Shown piece by piece: positions 1 through 12,600 of a stretch of 64,000 bases of DNA. Location: positions 6,762,187 through 6,826,186 of the forward strand of contig NW_025062475.1 in assembly GCF_000002995.4 (NCBI RefSeq). Direction: 5' to 3'. Positions within the stretch are counted from its first letter, which is position 1, and the number at the start of each line of letters is the position of its first letter. This stretch comes from Brugia malayi (Eukaryota > Nematoda > Chromadorea > Rhabditida > Onchocercidae). Below the pieces are notes generated by a model. It was not told the DNA's origin. It ran no database searches and saw nothing but the letters and a program-made list of their open reading frames with translations. The translations under genes and the position numbers were made by a program.

Positions 1-605
1 CCATATTTGCAGTGTATTCGAAATGATAAGAATTTGATAGAAGCAATAGAAAAGAATAAGTGATCACTGTCAAGAAAAGATTATTCATTAAAATAAGTCA
101 GGTAACTTTTCCTTAATAATTTGTTTATTCATTATCGAATCTAACGAGTAATTAGATTAAAGGATGAAAGAAAGGTAAATTAAGAGAGAAATTTTTTTGT
201 GAAATGTGTACTATTCTTTACTAAACAACCAAACTAAGCAGTTCACTCTTCTACGAATTCAGTGTCAATTGCCCTTTTTATTGATTATAACTTCATTGGG
301 ATTATTAAATGAAAATGTCAATTGTAATTAATATCACATGTTTGAATCCATACTTGATTCCAGTGGGAACTATCCTCGGATAAGTTTGCAATAGTTTTGA
401 ATGTAACTTTAAAAAGAGCACAAATAAGCTTTTGCTCTTCGTTTAAAGCATTGTTTTTTCGATTTTACCAAAAATATATTGGACTTAAGTTACATTCCTT
501 AACAAAAAATGTCTATGACCAATCTAAAAGTTTTAACTACCTAACTTCAACTAAATCATCAACTTGTAATTTCATATTTAAGTTTTCAAATTCTTTTCAT
601 TCACA
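1..605. other. Upstream region of gei-1 gene, no coding call
   Basis: AT-rich sequence before the first recognised exon. I see no exon with both splice signals and no RNA gene here. It presumably holds the promoter and outron of the gei-1-type gene. The open frame at 397-627 has no coding character and overlaps the trans-splice-like acceptor, so it is left out. Confidence 0.5.
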
Positions 606-606
606 G
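594..606 (+). promoter_or_regulatory. Probable spliced-leader acceptor of gei-1 gene
   Basis: A pyrimidine-rich TTTTCATTCACAG acceptor stands 33 bases before the ATG at 640, with no matching donor or exon upstream. In nematodes this is the usual look of a trans-splice site that defines the 5' end of the mRNA. A second AG (TTTGCAG) at 615 could also be used. Confidence 0.5.
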
Positions 607-639
607 AATTTGCAGGCAAAGTATTAACAAACCAATTGT

Positions 640-3600
640 ATGGCTATGAAATATGAAGAAAGAGGCAGTCCATTCTGGGAGGCTGATTGCTACCTGCAGA
701 AAGCACAGGTAAGTGGTACCCGTGCACTCTCATCCGTTCACGTTCAATATAAAGTAAACAAATCCTCTCTCTCTCTCCCCCTCTCTCTCTCATCCACTTC
801 CTCCTATTATTCATTCTATTGTGATATGAATGAATCTGCAATGCATATTGTATCGCTTGAAACTGTCCATTTTCCACCGAAATTTGAAAAATTAGAGGAA
901 ACGATTAGCTGTTATTGTGCATTGACGAATACAAAAGGAAGAGAAAAAGGGAGAGAAAGGGAGAGGAGGAGGAGAGGGAGAGACGGAGGTGTAAAATGAG
1001 TGACAATGCACAGAAATGAACAAACTCTGCCAGCGTCGCTCTCAGCGCTGATCCACTCTAAATTCTCTGTACGTGTTTACGTCTGTGAATCTGTATACGT
1101 GTACGTGTGCATGTGTATACGTGTATATATGTGTATAGGTTTTGTAGTCAAGTGCAGAAGCAATCATATTTGCATAATTATTTAATCAATTTCCATCCAT
1201 ATCATTGTGATGAATTTACCATTTCGTTTCCTACAAGTTCCGGAGCCGACGAGAGGTCTCACATAATCAAATAATAAAGGGTTAGTAGATCTATCTGCTG
1301 AGTGATACGGTCACATAACGATTTGACTATGAAATGGCACAATCTAATCTGAACTTAGCTACAGAATCGGATCCTCTTCTTTAAATTTCCTGAATGTCAT
1401 GGTTGAGCTCCAGAAAACCCTCTTAGCATATTGGTGATCAACGGATCTGAAGATCCTTTAATTAATCATACTGATCACAATTATAAATTATGGGTTATGT
1501 AAGAGAAGAATATTATCACTTAATTTCAAATGCTTTAAAATTTAAAACCGTCTAAATTAACCAGTCTGAGAAATTTGGCTGATTGTTTTTGTAATTGAAA
1601 ACTGTTTTTGATACATTTTCTGGCTTCTAACGGTTTGCAAGGAAATTTTTTTAAACGAAATGTTTGTTAACTTTACAGTAATAAATCATTTCAAAAACTA
1701 ATATAATTAAGCCAACTATTAATTTCCTTTTTTCATTTATTCAAAGATGGCAATAAATTTGAAATAGAGTTTGACCTCACTTTTTTTCACTGTTCATTCT
1801 GCTCATAAGATCAAATCATTACATAAACTGATTACCACACGCTGCGGTATCTCGACATTAGTTAGGGATAACTTATTCGGGGATAATCGAACTCCTTGAC
1901 ATTATCTTGGAAAATATATTTGAAAATATTTCTCTTAATGCAATTGAATCTCTGAGGAAACTATATTCTCATCAATATTAATTAGACAATTTTCCTAGCC
2001 AATGAGAAACTTAAGTTCATGATTTGTTTTCTAAATTTTCAAGTTGATATTGGAAATTTTGTCATCAACAGCTAAAGGCATCAGCTAAAAAATTTACTAT
2101 CGTTTTTCCTTCATTTGCAAAAAGCAATAATTAATATAACCAAACAAGTTAATTTAATTTAGGATTTTCTTTCCGCATGAAGCGCTCTTGACCTGATCTG
2201 ATTTCATCATCGTAGTCCACAAATCATCATGAATACATAATATCATTTATAATAATTTCCACTTAGTTAAATGCCGTTTCTCATGAAAGTGTCAACCATA
2301 CACACAGTACCGCCTTATGATCACAAACTTAATGATATGTTTGTTTAATGCCTAAGCATTGGCATATGACTTCGCAAGACTCTCTTAGTATTATTTGCGC
2401 CACTCTCTTCCATTTCAATTCCAACTGACAAGTAATTCTTGGTCGTGCAGTCGTCTGTCTAAATCTGCATGTTATCGAAAGCAGTTGCAGTAGCTGCATG
2501 TCAAATAAATGAACTGCATGTCTTTTACATGCAAATAAGCTTTTTGTTGTTCACTGTCTAAAATATCCTTATATTTCTCTTCTCTTCTCTTCTATTTCTT
2601 TCCTTCTCCTTCTTATTAACATCTAACAAAATATTCTCTCAACTGTTGCTAGTGAAAAAGGAAATTGCCATCTCTTACTGAACATTCTTCACTCTTATTT
2701 GCATATTTCACGGTGTAACGTTGACATTTCTATTTGCCTGAGAAAAAGGTCATACAGAATTAGTTGAAGTAATCCTTTGAACCTTTTTCATTTTCTACAA
2801 TATTCATGTTATAGGCTTTGTTCGCTTTTACATATTCACAAATTTCACATTGAAGTTATGAGACATCAAGAAAAACATTTTTCTGAAAGAGTGATTAATC
2901 AATTTAAATTAAATTTTAGTTTTGTTCATCCAATATCTATTTAGAAATTTCAAGATTGACATTCTCACTTAATTTAATTTAAAAAAAAAAAGTCCAGTTT
3001 CTTATTTTTAAACAATAGAATCTTTGAAATAAACTGATAACGATTTATTCTTTCCTTTTCGTCATCTGGTGACATCATTTCTTTCGTTCTTAAGCTGTAG
3101 CAATTCAAATTAAAAATCAATTTATTTTCAGGATGCCATATCACGAAGTCTTCACGAACTTGCTTCAGTAACCATTAAAAGTGACGACGGACAGAATAAA
3201 TTTCTGAGACGGTTTGGTTTTCTTTTTTTAAAATCAGATTCATTGGAACAAATATGTTTAAATAGTTTCAACTATAGAAAAGCTTTTTAAAAGAATTCGT
3301 GTCGCACAAAATGCTGCAGGAGTAAATTCGGGATTGCTTCTGAAGCAGACGTTGGAATCATAGAAGGTAGTCTTGTCTGCTTAGCAAATACTACGGTACC
3401 AACAAGAAAATAGATTAAGTCAAGAAGTAACTTGGTTGCCATTTGTCAGTCATTTTTCTTTATGCTTTTAAGAGATTTTATTTAATTTACGCTCTTCTCC
3501 TCCATTTCGTGTATTACTTCCTATCTATCATCTATTTGCCTCGTTGCTGACTTAAAAAATACTTTCAGACTTCAAGAAATTTGATTAGGATTTGTAAAAC

Positions 3601-6600
3601 TCTTACGCCAAAGATTTTTCATATTAAAGGCTTTCGAATTCTTGATGCATGTGAAATTAATCGAATTTTTGTTAATTTATGTTATTTATGTTATTTAGAA
3701 CAAGTTAAAATTTTAAGTGATTGATTTTCCCAAGGAAACAGTTCTATTTTTCTAAAAAAATTATCCAATGTCTGGAAAATTTGAAAGCTTTTCTAAGCAT
3801 ATTGCTCCCAATTTGGATATTCTATTTGAATCTAAAAATAATTAAAACTCATAGAAAACTTTATATTGTGTACTTGAATATGCAATCAATTTCTTACTTT
3901 CTATAAGCTGTCTCTCATTCTTCCACAGTGATTATTGTGGTACTCATTGAAGAGACCCAAATTGATTCTCGTTTGGTTGGGAATGTACGGGTGAACGAGC
4001 AAGCGGGACAAGAGGAAGGAGGAGAGAAACTCATTTCATATTAAGGTTACAAAACCAGAATATTTGTTAATCACAAAAAATCACGTTAATGCTAACTGAG
4101 GTCAGGCGGAAATGTACTGCGCTTTATTAATCAAATATTAGCTATGAGTAATCAGTTCTACACTTTGTTTTTCAAATATGAGTAATCAGTTCTATATTTT
4201 GTTTACAGTTACTTCTACTACTTCAAACCAACGTCTGATACGAAATACATACTGTGAAATACTGTGAAATAATGACTAGAAATTGTAAATATGTAATAAA
4301 AGAACCAATAGATCTAATTTCGAAGATACTTCCGCCATTTGCAGCACGTAATTGAATTATGGGAACTTCTAAATTTCTCCAACAAAAAAAAAAAATGAAA
4401 TTCCCTTCCAAAAGCAGAATTGAAGCGTGATAACGAGAAATATTTCTAGCTCCATTAAAAAATCCAGTTGAAAAGTTGATGATATTTTCTTATGTCCGTG
4501 TGTGCAGTCAATTCTTTTCACGTGTATGACGTATGTGTTTGTAGACAGCGTCAGTCATCATCAGATATTCATTCATCTTCTACTTACCGAAAGAATTCTT
4601 TTCCTTCTGCATTTGTATCTCAACATGACATAAGAAAATTTCCACAGTCATTCTCATCAGATGATGACCAATCGGGTAAGTCAGTATTTTCGAAAGTTAA
4701 TACTTTTGAAATAAATTCAATTTGTAAGGAAAAACTTTTCGAGTTTTCATAAGATAATGGAATATAAAGAACATGAAGTGTTGCAAGTTGTTAGCTATTT
4801 CGTGAGTTGAGAAGGGGTTACAGTGCTTATTTATTTGTAAATTGGTGTAATACCCTTGTAATGTTTAATATATTAACGACTCGAATTCAAATTTAAAGCT
4901 GAATTGAAGTTTAAAATCTTTTAGAATTTCTAACAAAAAGATCCTAAAAGAAAACTTTAATTGATTTCAGAGTAAAAGGTAAGCAAGTGTCCTGAAAAAT
5001 TGGAAGAGAAAATTCCAGAAAAGATTTCATAAGAAAAAAGGGAAAAAACCTGGAATTTTCGATGAAAAATAAACATTGCAGCAAATGCAGAATATTACAT
5101 GTCATCACGTCGTAAGCGTTTTACACTTCATCAGCGACGTAATTTAACTGGTAGAATTTCTGGAGAGCGTACATCGAAATCAACCTCAGCTTTAAATAAA
5201 GTGCACAGGTCAGAATCTACAACAAATAGCAGTGATAACGGCAGCATCATCATCGAACGAAGAAAGCGATCGGTGAGTATTGTATTGTGACACTAAGATG
5301 AGTAATCGGAAGTGAAATAGTCAGAAAGGCACAATACTTGCAGCGGTGACAATTCACGAAATAAGGCCTAATTTCATTCTCCCACTATTCTGAATGTTCA
5401 ATAAATGTCGACGTATTTTCCTTTTTTCAATGCGCAAAGTTTGTTCATACACTGATGCGATTTTTTGCTTAGCCTTACGTTCACACTAGTAATGGATGGC
5501 ATAACATTCCTTGACAGACTACAGACTTTATGAAGTAATCGTTGATGAAATAGTGAATTATATTATATGGTTATTACTAGCATTGAGTTTGCAGCAGAAA
5601 TGTGCGAAATTTCTAAGAATTTGTAGAACTGGAGCAATTTTACAGACTCAGTTGACGACAAGGAGGAAGAGAGGTCAATCGACAGCTGCATGCAGTGCAA
5701 TAACGCCAGCGGAAGCAGCGTTTCTTTCATTGAAGCGAAATTATGTTAATTCCAGTTTGATTACTCGGTCGATAGCAGAAACTTGCTGCAAATCAACTTC
5801 GACACAGCTATTGGCATCTAACGAACCTGTTGACACTATACAGAAATTTAAAGGTTCCTTACTGCTGCGAATGTTTCTTCTACCTTTCTTCTAGGAGAAT
5901 TATTTTGATGATACATACTATTAAATATTTGTTGTCAATCGATGATATGATATCAGAGCGTTATGTATCTTTTGAGGCTTAGAAATATTACCACTTTTCC
6001 TCTTGTGAGCCTATGAATTTATATTAATAGAAATATTCATTACCTAATGGTTACTAAATAAGATTCAAGACGACATAATAGAAAGAGGTAGATAATATAT
6101 TAATTGTAATAATTAATATGAAATCCAAGGACCAGCAGCTCGAAAAGCTCGTCGTCGTACACTTAGATATAAATTGAATTCATTCACCAATAATGAACTG
6201 GAAACGAAAGGAGGATCACAAACAAGGTACGTGCAGCAGTACTACAAATTGAAAATTAGCATGCAGTAATTTTAGATCCTCTTAATTTAGATTCTAGTTA
6301 TTCTTCTAATTGATCTTATCCAGATTGAATAATACACAGTCGGGAAAAGCTACGTTTGTTCGACGTTCGATATCTGTCCGGGAGTTGAACGGAACGATGA
6401 TCGATTTTACTAATCAAGATTCTGTTACCAGGTTATTTTCTTATAATTCACGTGCAAATTTTAGCTCTCACTTCTTCATTCTCAATTTTTACGACTTTAT
6501 GATGGCTTTCATCTTAATAAAATGCGGTTATACTAACATTAACATAAGTTCTAAGCGGCCATGTAATCGTTGTTGAATTTTGACTAATTTTGTTTTTGTT

Positions 6601-9600
6601 AGCTTTAAGTAACTTATAATATCTTAGCAAACAAATTAATACATAGCATTTGTTCACTGTTCAATGAATAGAGAAGAAGTTTTGAAATAATTCACTAATT
6701 CTAACTTGTTGATTCTTCCTATTTTACCTCTTTTGCGCTCCATTGAAAATGTGGCGGAGAATTTCACAATTGGATATTTATAATTTATCTCAGCACGAAT
6801 TTAGACATGAAGTATTTCTGGTTTTCCACATTCTCTCCTCCGTTCCCTTCATTCAAAATTAGTCACAATTATTCATTCTGACATATTTTATTTTGATAGC
6901 AGTAATCAGCAGATAATTTCTAAAAAGATTTTATTATATCACAGCAACCTGCTATGGCATAATAAATTTCGCAAAAAATTTTTCGTTCTTTGCTACAGAA
7001 ACTGATTTTGGAGAAATCTGAAAGAGTTAATTTTTGCTTTAATCCATCCTATTTTTCTTTTTCAGTTTCGAAAGTAAAGGAACCAATTTAAATTCTATTT
7101 CAATTCTGTTTTCATTACTTTCTTCAAAACATTTATTAATTTGAATGCTTATGGTTAATATAAGTTTATTTTTCTCAGGTGGACATCACAAATTCTTGCC
7201 GAAATAGACTCATTACCATCCAGTAGTTTTGATTTAACCGCACAATCAATTCCGCTCTCATCACCTTTTATCAGCACTGCCACTTCTATCACTACTGATA
7301 TTATTACTACTGGTACTACTGATGTTGATATCATATGTGCTGGCGAACCAGAATGCGGTACTTTAAAAGTAAATATTTCAACTATTTCATGATTATTGCA
7401 TTCTCTAAAAATAATTTGAAAAGTTGCTAAAATTATTTTCATACAAATTATAATTGATAATTAAAGTTATCACTTTGTTATTATTGAAAGAAACCCTTTT
7501 ATGAAAAAGAAGAGGAATGAGTTCTTTTTTTTTTTTTTTATTAAATTTTACTCACTTTCATGTATTTGAAATTGCAATTTCAGCCAAATATTCAGTGTCC
7601 ATCAGAGAATAACTCAGATATTTCATTCGAAATGAGTATAATCGATTCAACATTATCAGCGCAGTCTCATAATAACAAACCACAAACTTGTCATCGCACG
7701 CAGAAAGTCGAGTTGAAACCTAGTCGTTTTATAAAATTTCGGAAGACAAATTCCTGGAAAAAAGTATCGTCTTCCTAGTTTTATCAGTGATTTATGGAGC
7801 AAATTTTTTTTCATAAGGTTTTCAAATAGAAGTAAAGTGAAAAAATTCTTATAGTTCGAATTGTATCTCACCACGATTTAGCTCTAAAAGGTCGGCTCAG
7901 AGATGAATGTTCAGGCTGAAATTTCAGTTTATCAATCAATCTTATTATCCTATTTTGCTTCACATTGTAAGATTTAATTTGCCTGTTATTTCTCACTTTG
8001 CTTCAAAAATCTTCATGATCCTTTTAGTATGTAAAAGTGGAAAGAGCAGAAAACATAACTGGATTAGAAAATGACATAAAGTTGAAAATAGACGATTTCG
8101 AAAGCTATGATTTTTGGTCTAAAACATAGGCACTTATAAAGGGAAAATTTCCTTGTCCACAGATTTATATGAAGTTTTAGAATGATGAGAATTTTAGGCA
8201 GTTACCTGATTCATTTATTTACTTTACTGTATCTTAATTGCGTATAACCAAACATATGAACAATATGTCGCCCTTCCTGTTCGTACCTCCTTTTTCACTC
8301 GTTTAATAGCGTCTCCTACCAAGTGTATGTTAAATTTTAAAGGATGAAATGGGATGGAAAATAAATTTAAGACAGAAACTGGGTGATGAAAATATCACAA
8401 TAATTTGAGGTTACGTCATTTTTATGTCTAAAGTGAAAGCTATTCTTTCAGGCTATCACCACATTAGGATGCAATGAACTCTATGACCATAACGTCGTGA
8501 GTACAACCACTTTTCAGGATATCTGGCGTCAGTCAGCGGACATTCCTGAAGCTTCCTGTACAGCACATATAGCACTAACAGCGCAACCATCGAGTCGTCG
8601 CAAGCAGTCAGCACATGCAGTTGTTATCAGCGCACCGGAAAATCCGGAAAGATCAGAGAAGCTCCATTTTTTATCATCAAAATTCAGCAGCAATAATAAC
8701 GAAAATTTGCAAAGTCATGCCAGTCTTAAAAGTGGAAGTGTTTATGAATCGTCACCTTTATGGCGTTTCTTGTCACGTAAAAAATATCAGTCTTTCAAAA
8801 AATATCTAAAATGGTATCAGAAGGGTATTCCAACGATCAGCATTGTTTCTGATATCGAAGTTTCGTTATCTGGCATGGAAAATTCACCAGTAATCACAAA
8901 TGACAAAAATCATCTTCCTGAATGTAACTTACAACCAAAGTGGAGAAATGATGAAGTCGAATCAAATGGTGTCTTACCGGTATCCAGAACTAATTTAGCT
9001 TTAGCTCTGGATGTAAAACCATATCAACGCTTCCTACGAATGTCTAATTCGGCTCAGGGAAAACTGCTTGATTATACAATTTTAAACGATGTGCAGTGGA
9101 GAAGCAGTATTTATGACGCTAATGTGAAAGTAGGTTTTTTTGGTTTTATGTGTTGCCATAGGCTCTTTCATTTTAAAAATCCCCTGTTGTGACAAATGAC
9201 AATTAATGAGTTATCTTAGGATAAGGTAGCACTAGGGTTGAGATGACAGGTAAGACTAACTTGTCACAATTGCAACACCCGAATAATCAAAGAGAATTTA
9301 GATTGAACTTGTATTCAGTAACTCGAAAATTTTTTACTATCACACTATTGTATTCTTATCAGTTGTTTCTTCTTTTTAAGACAAATTTCTTCTGCAAATA
9401 ATATTTGGTCCATATGATTGATATTGATTTTTGTTTCATTATTCGTTTTTGTTCTCCATTTTTTAGTTAAAATTTGAAATTTAGATTAATAATGATGCAA
9501 GTATCGGTAGCCGTACATGTTTCTCGATGGAAAGTATCGATTTGACAAAAGAGAGTGGAACAAAACAAAAGACAAAAGAGAGTACTGACGACAGATTGAA

Positions 9601-12600
9601 ATTCTTGGGTGAAGCAAAGCGGATTGAACTATTTGATGAAGCACCATCTCCGGTTGCCATTTGGAAACAAAGGGTTAGTTATGTGTGTGTGTGTATGTGT
9701 GGCGTCTTGTTCTCAAATATGATCGTATTTTATCTTTGACACTTGGAGATAGAATAAGAAAAGATGAGCAAGCTTATTTCCATTCTTCCAACAACAAGAC
9801 TTTTATTACCATAACTAATCATTGATGCTTATTAAAATGAAGTAAACTTGCATTCCTATCATTTAGTTTTCACAAATATTTTCAAACGATCTTTCAACAG
9901 CATCTACTCTTTTCCCTTTTGTAATAGCAGTTTCTGCTTCATTTTTCATATCCGTAAAAAGCCAGCTTCTATTCCTTGGATTATTTTATTCAGTAATAAG
10001 CGAAATATTATTTATTGGTATGAAAATGATTCTAACTTATTGCTTCCTTTTCGACCTTACAGTCATGAATTTGTCATGATGGCTTGAATTTAAATTTATT
10101 TTATTTTAATTTCTGAACTACACTCTATGGTAACTTAAGACAAAAATTTTCACGTACCATTCATTATTGATTTAAAAATGTGCAGTAAGTGCAGCTTTTT
10201 TCTTGAATAAAGAATTATGTTGAAATAGTAGAGGGAGAAGAGAGTTAGGAAGGAAGAAAGAGTGTTAGGTGACAGTCAGGGGTCATTCGATGAAAGGTGA
10301 GCAATTAAAAAAATTCATGGGTTTAATTATGCATTATGCAATGTTTGAATATTCGTTGGAAAATATTCAAAATTTGTTCGAAATTTGAAAATCAAAGAGT
10401 TCGAAAAAATGGAAGAGATGAAAATAACTGATTGATGTGAGAAGGATAAATTTCTTCATTTCCTATTCGATATCAGAATGATGCGAGTTAAAATCTAACA
10501 TAGCTAGGTCGTGGCGCTTCCGGATTGCGCATTCCGCAATATTTGTATCAATAATTAAGTGTGAAAATGATTAGTCGAGAGTGCTGACCGCATATGAGCA
10601 ACAATTCTTGATCTTTTTTCGAACTTGGCTTTTATCGATGAGCAATTTTATGAGCATAAGCAGTCAGGTTTTCAATTTATTAGTGGAAGGTCAGTATTGT
10701 ATTTTGTTATTTGCTATAACAGATTCTCTCCAAATATGTTTGGAGTGATAAGCTCGAAAGGTTTTTGTTGCTGGACAATTTCTAGTCTCCCATTAACTTA
10801 GGCTATCTAGTGCTTTTGTTGAGGAAGTTAAAGGTCATCACTGCTATAATGACCATTCTCTATACTACCTGTCACCATGCAACAACTTCACATTTATTTT
10901 TCTTTACTCTTCTAATTTGTAAAATATTATTTAATTTGTACTAAAATCTTTTTCTATTGTCCCTTACTGTCCTTGACTATTTTTAACAGATAGTAATAAA
11001 CTGAGGAAGTGATGCAGTACAAAGATATGGCGGTGAAAAATGTCCTAATAACATAGGGAACGGAAAAGATCATTGTAAAATGGATTGTTTTCTCTTAAAC
11101 ATCAAGAGAATTTGCTTTTCTTATCAGTTTTACTTATCGATTCATAGATTGTGTGACAGGTAGAAATAATAGAAATCATTATAAGTCTCTTTTGGTAGGC
11201 AAAACTAAAATGTTTGTCCATTGAACTAAACTAATTAATGGAATTATTAAAAAGGTCTTATTGCAAAGTAATTAACTGCAAGTTAAAATTTCATATCGGT
11301 AGAAAATGTTTAAACAAAAAAAAAAAAAAAAGCTAACATTAGGAGTAAAACTTGACTTTACTCGCTTGAGAAAACTAATTTTATAACAAAGGTGTTTTAA
11401 ATTCTTAAGTTTTGTAATGGAATGGAAAGAACTTAGGCATACGAAGAAGAAAGACCTAATTAATTATGAAGGAAAATGTTAAATATGATAGGATAATTGA
11501 AACACACAGTAGGATATGATAGTATAACTTTTATTATCGTTAAGAAAAGGAAGGGGGAGAGAAAGGGAGACCAATAATTTTGATCTCTGCAGAAATGGGA
11601 CAGTTTAAATTTCAACAATGATAAATTATTTCTGATATTTCATTAATCTTACCCAATTACCCAATTCGAATCATTTCTTCCTATTTTTATTACTGAAATA
11701 GTCGTTGATATGCTGTGTTACTGTTACGTATTACACTCATATTTGCAATTGACAACAGCTTAATGTTGCTGCATTTTAATTAATTCACTTGTTACCATAC
11801 TAACTCTCATAACTATTTGTTAGCAATGGTCATAGCATAATAGCATTGTCCACTTTTATACACGAATAATAAGTAATAGCTTAGTGAAAGTATATGTTTG
11901 TTAAGTTATATGCCTAATGAATTTCATGGACTTTTCAAAGAACGAGAAAGAGTTTTGCTGAGAAATTAGTCTATGCTGCTATTTCAGGTTACAACATCTG
12001 TTTCTATTTTATTATGTGCCCATCTTAATGTTTATTTCCAATAGGAGATTTGTTCATTTCACTTTAAAATTCTTACACATTCAAAAATTTTAAGCGATTC
12101 ATAGTCAAATAATGAGACAGCTGTTTATTAACGCCGTCGGGTGGATTCGATTTCCAAACTTATAGCTTAAGATTAACAAAAATTTTTCCGTCTGCATTTG
12201 GTTAAAGTATGTCGTTGCTTCTTATCATTATTTGTTAATAATTTCAGTACGTACTATTTTTTGATTCTAAGTGGTGGCTTGAAACTACAATGTGGAATTT
12301 CATAAAGTTATATTTAGGAATAGAATTACAATTTAAAATAAAGTGAAATTAGTATTTAGAAAGGACAAGTCTGCTGTGTGATCTTTATTAATTGCTAGAC
12401 TTACACTATCGATGTTTATTTCTGGCTTAATAGTTTCGAGGTGTATACATATTCTGCAAACAAACTTGTCCCCAATGCTCCACAAATTTATCAAAAAAGT
12501 CTCTTTTGTATTACTAAACTATCTAATAAACCAAAAATGCTATATAGCTATTCCGTATATATTAGCTTTTCAAATTTTTATCAATGACTTCTTTCAATTA

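Larger units (their letters stand above)
640..9673 (+). other. gei-1: gei-1 exons 1-11: long N-terminal low-complexity part
   Basis: Exons: 640-708, 3132-3211, 4545-4675, 5091-5272, 5646-5853, 6130-6226 (or from 6136), 6324-6431, 7179-7368, 7584-7763, 8452-9129, 9485-9673. Each junction keeps the frame (for example cg+A gives Arg at 3211/4545, g+AA gives Glu at 4675/5091). The first two exons give a helical stretch (ADCYLQKAQDAISRSLHELA). The rest is rich in Ser, Thr, Arg and Lys, with several basic patches (RRKRFTLHQRR, KARRRTLRYK) that could bind membranes or act as nuclear signals. The 678-base exon 8452-9129 is the largest and contains a basic, aromatic patch (SRKKYQSFKKYLKWYQKG). I recognise no domain here. 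The donor of exon 5 (aaag|gttcct) is weak. Confidence 0.75.

Noticed and set aside
640..999. Read-through of gei-1 exon 1 as a 119-codon frame
   Set aside because: After the clear donor at 709 the frame runs through CT- and GA-rich simple repeats; only the first 23 codons are taken as coding.
5511..5645. 5' part of the 127-codon frame at 5511-5894
   Set aside because: The acceptor at 5645 is the one that fits frame 0; the sequence before it has no start context and reads like AT-rich intron.
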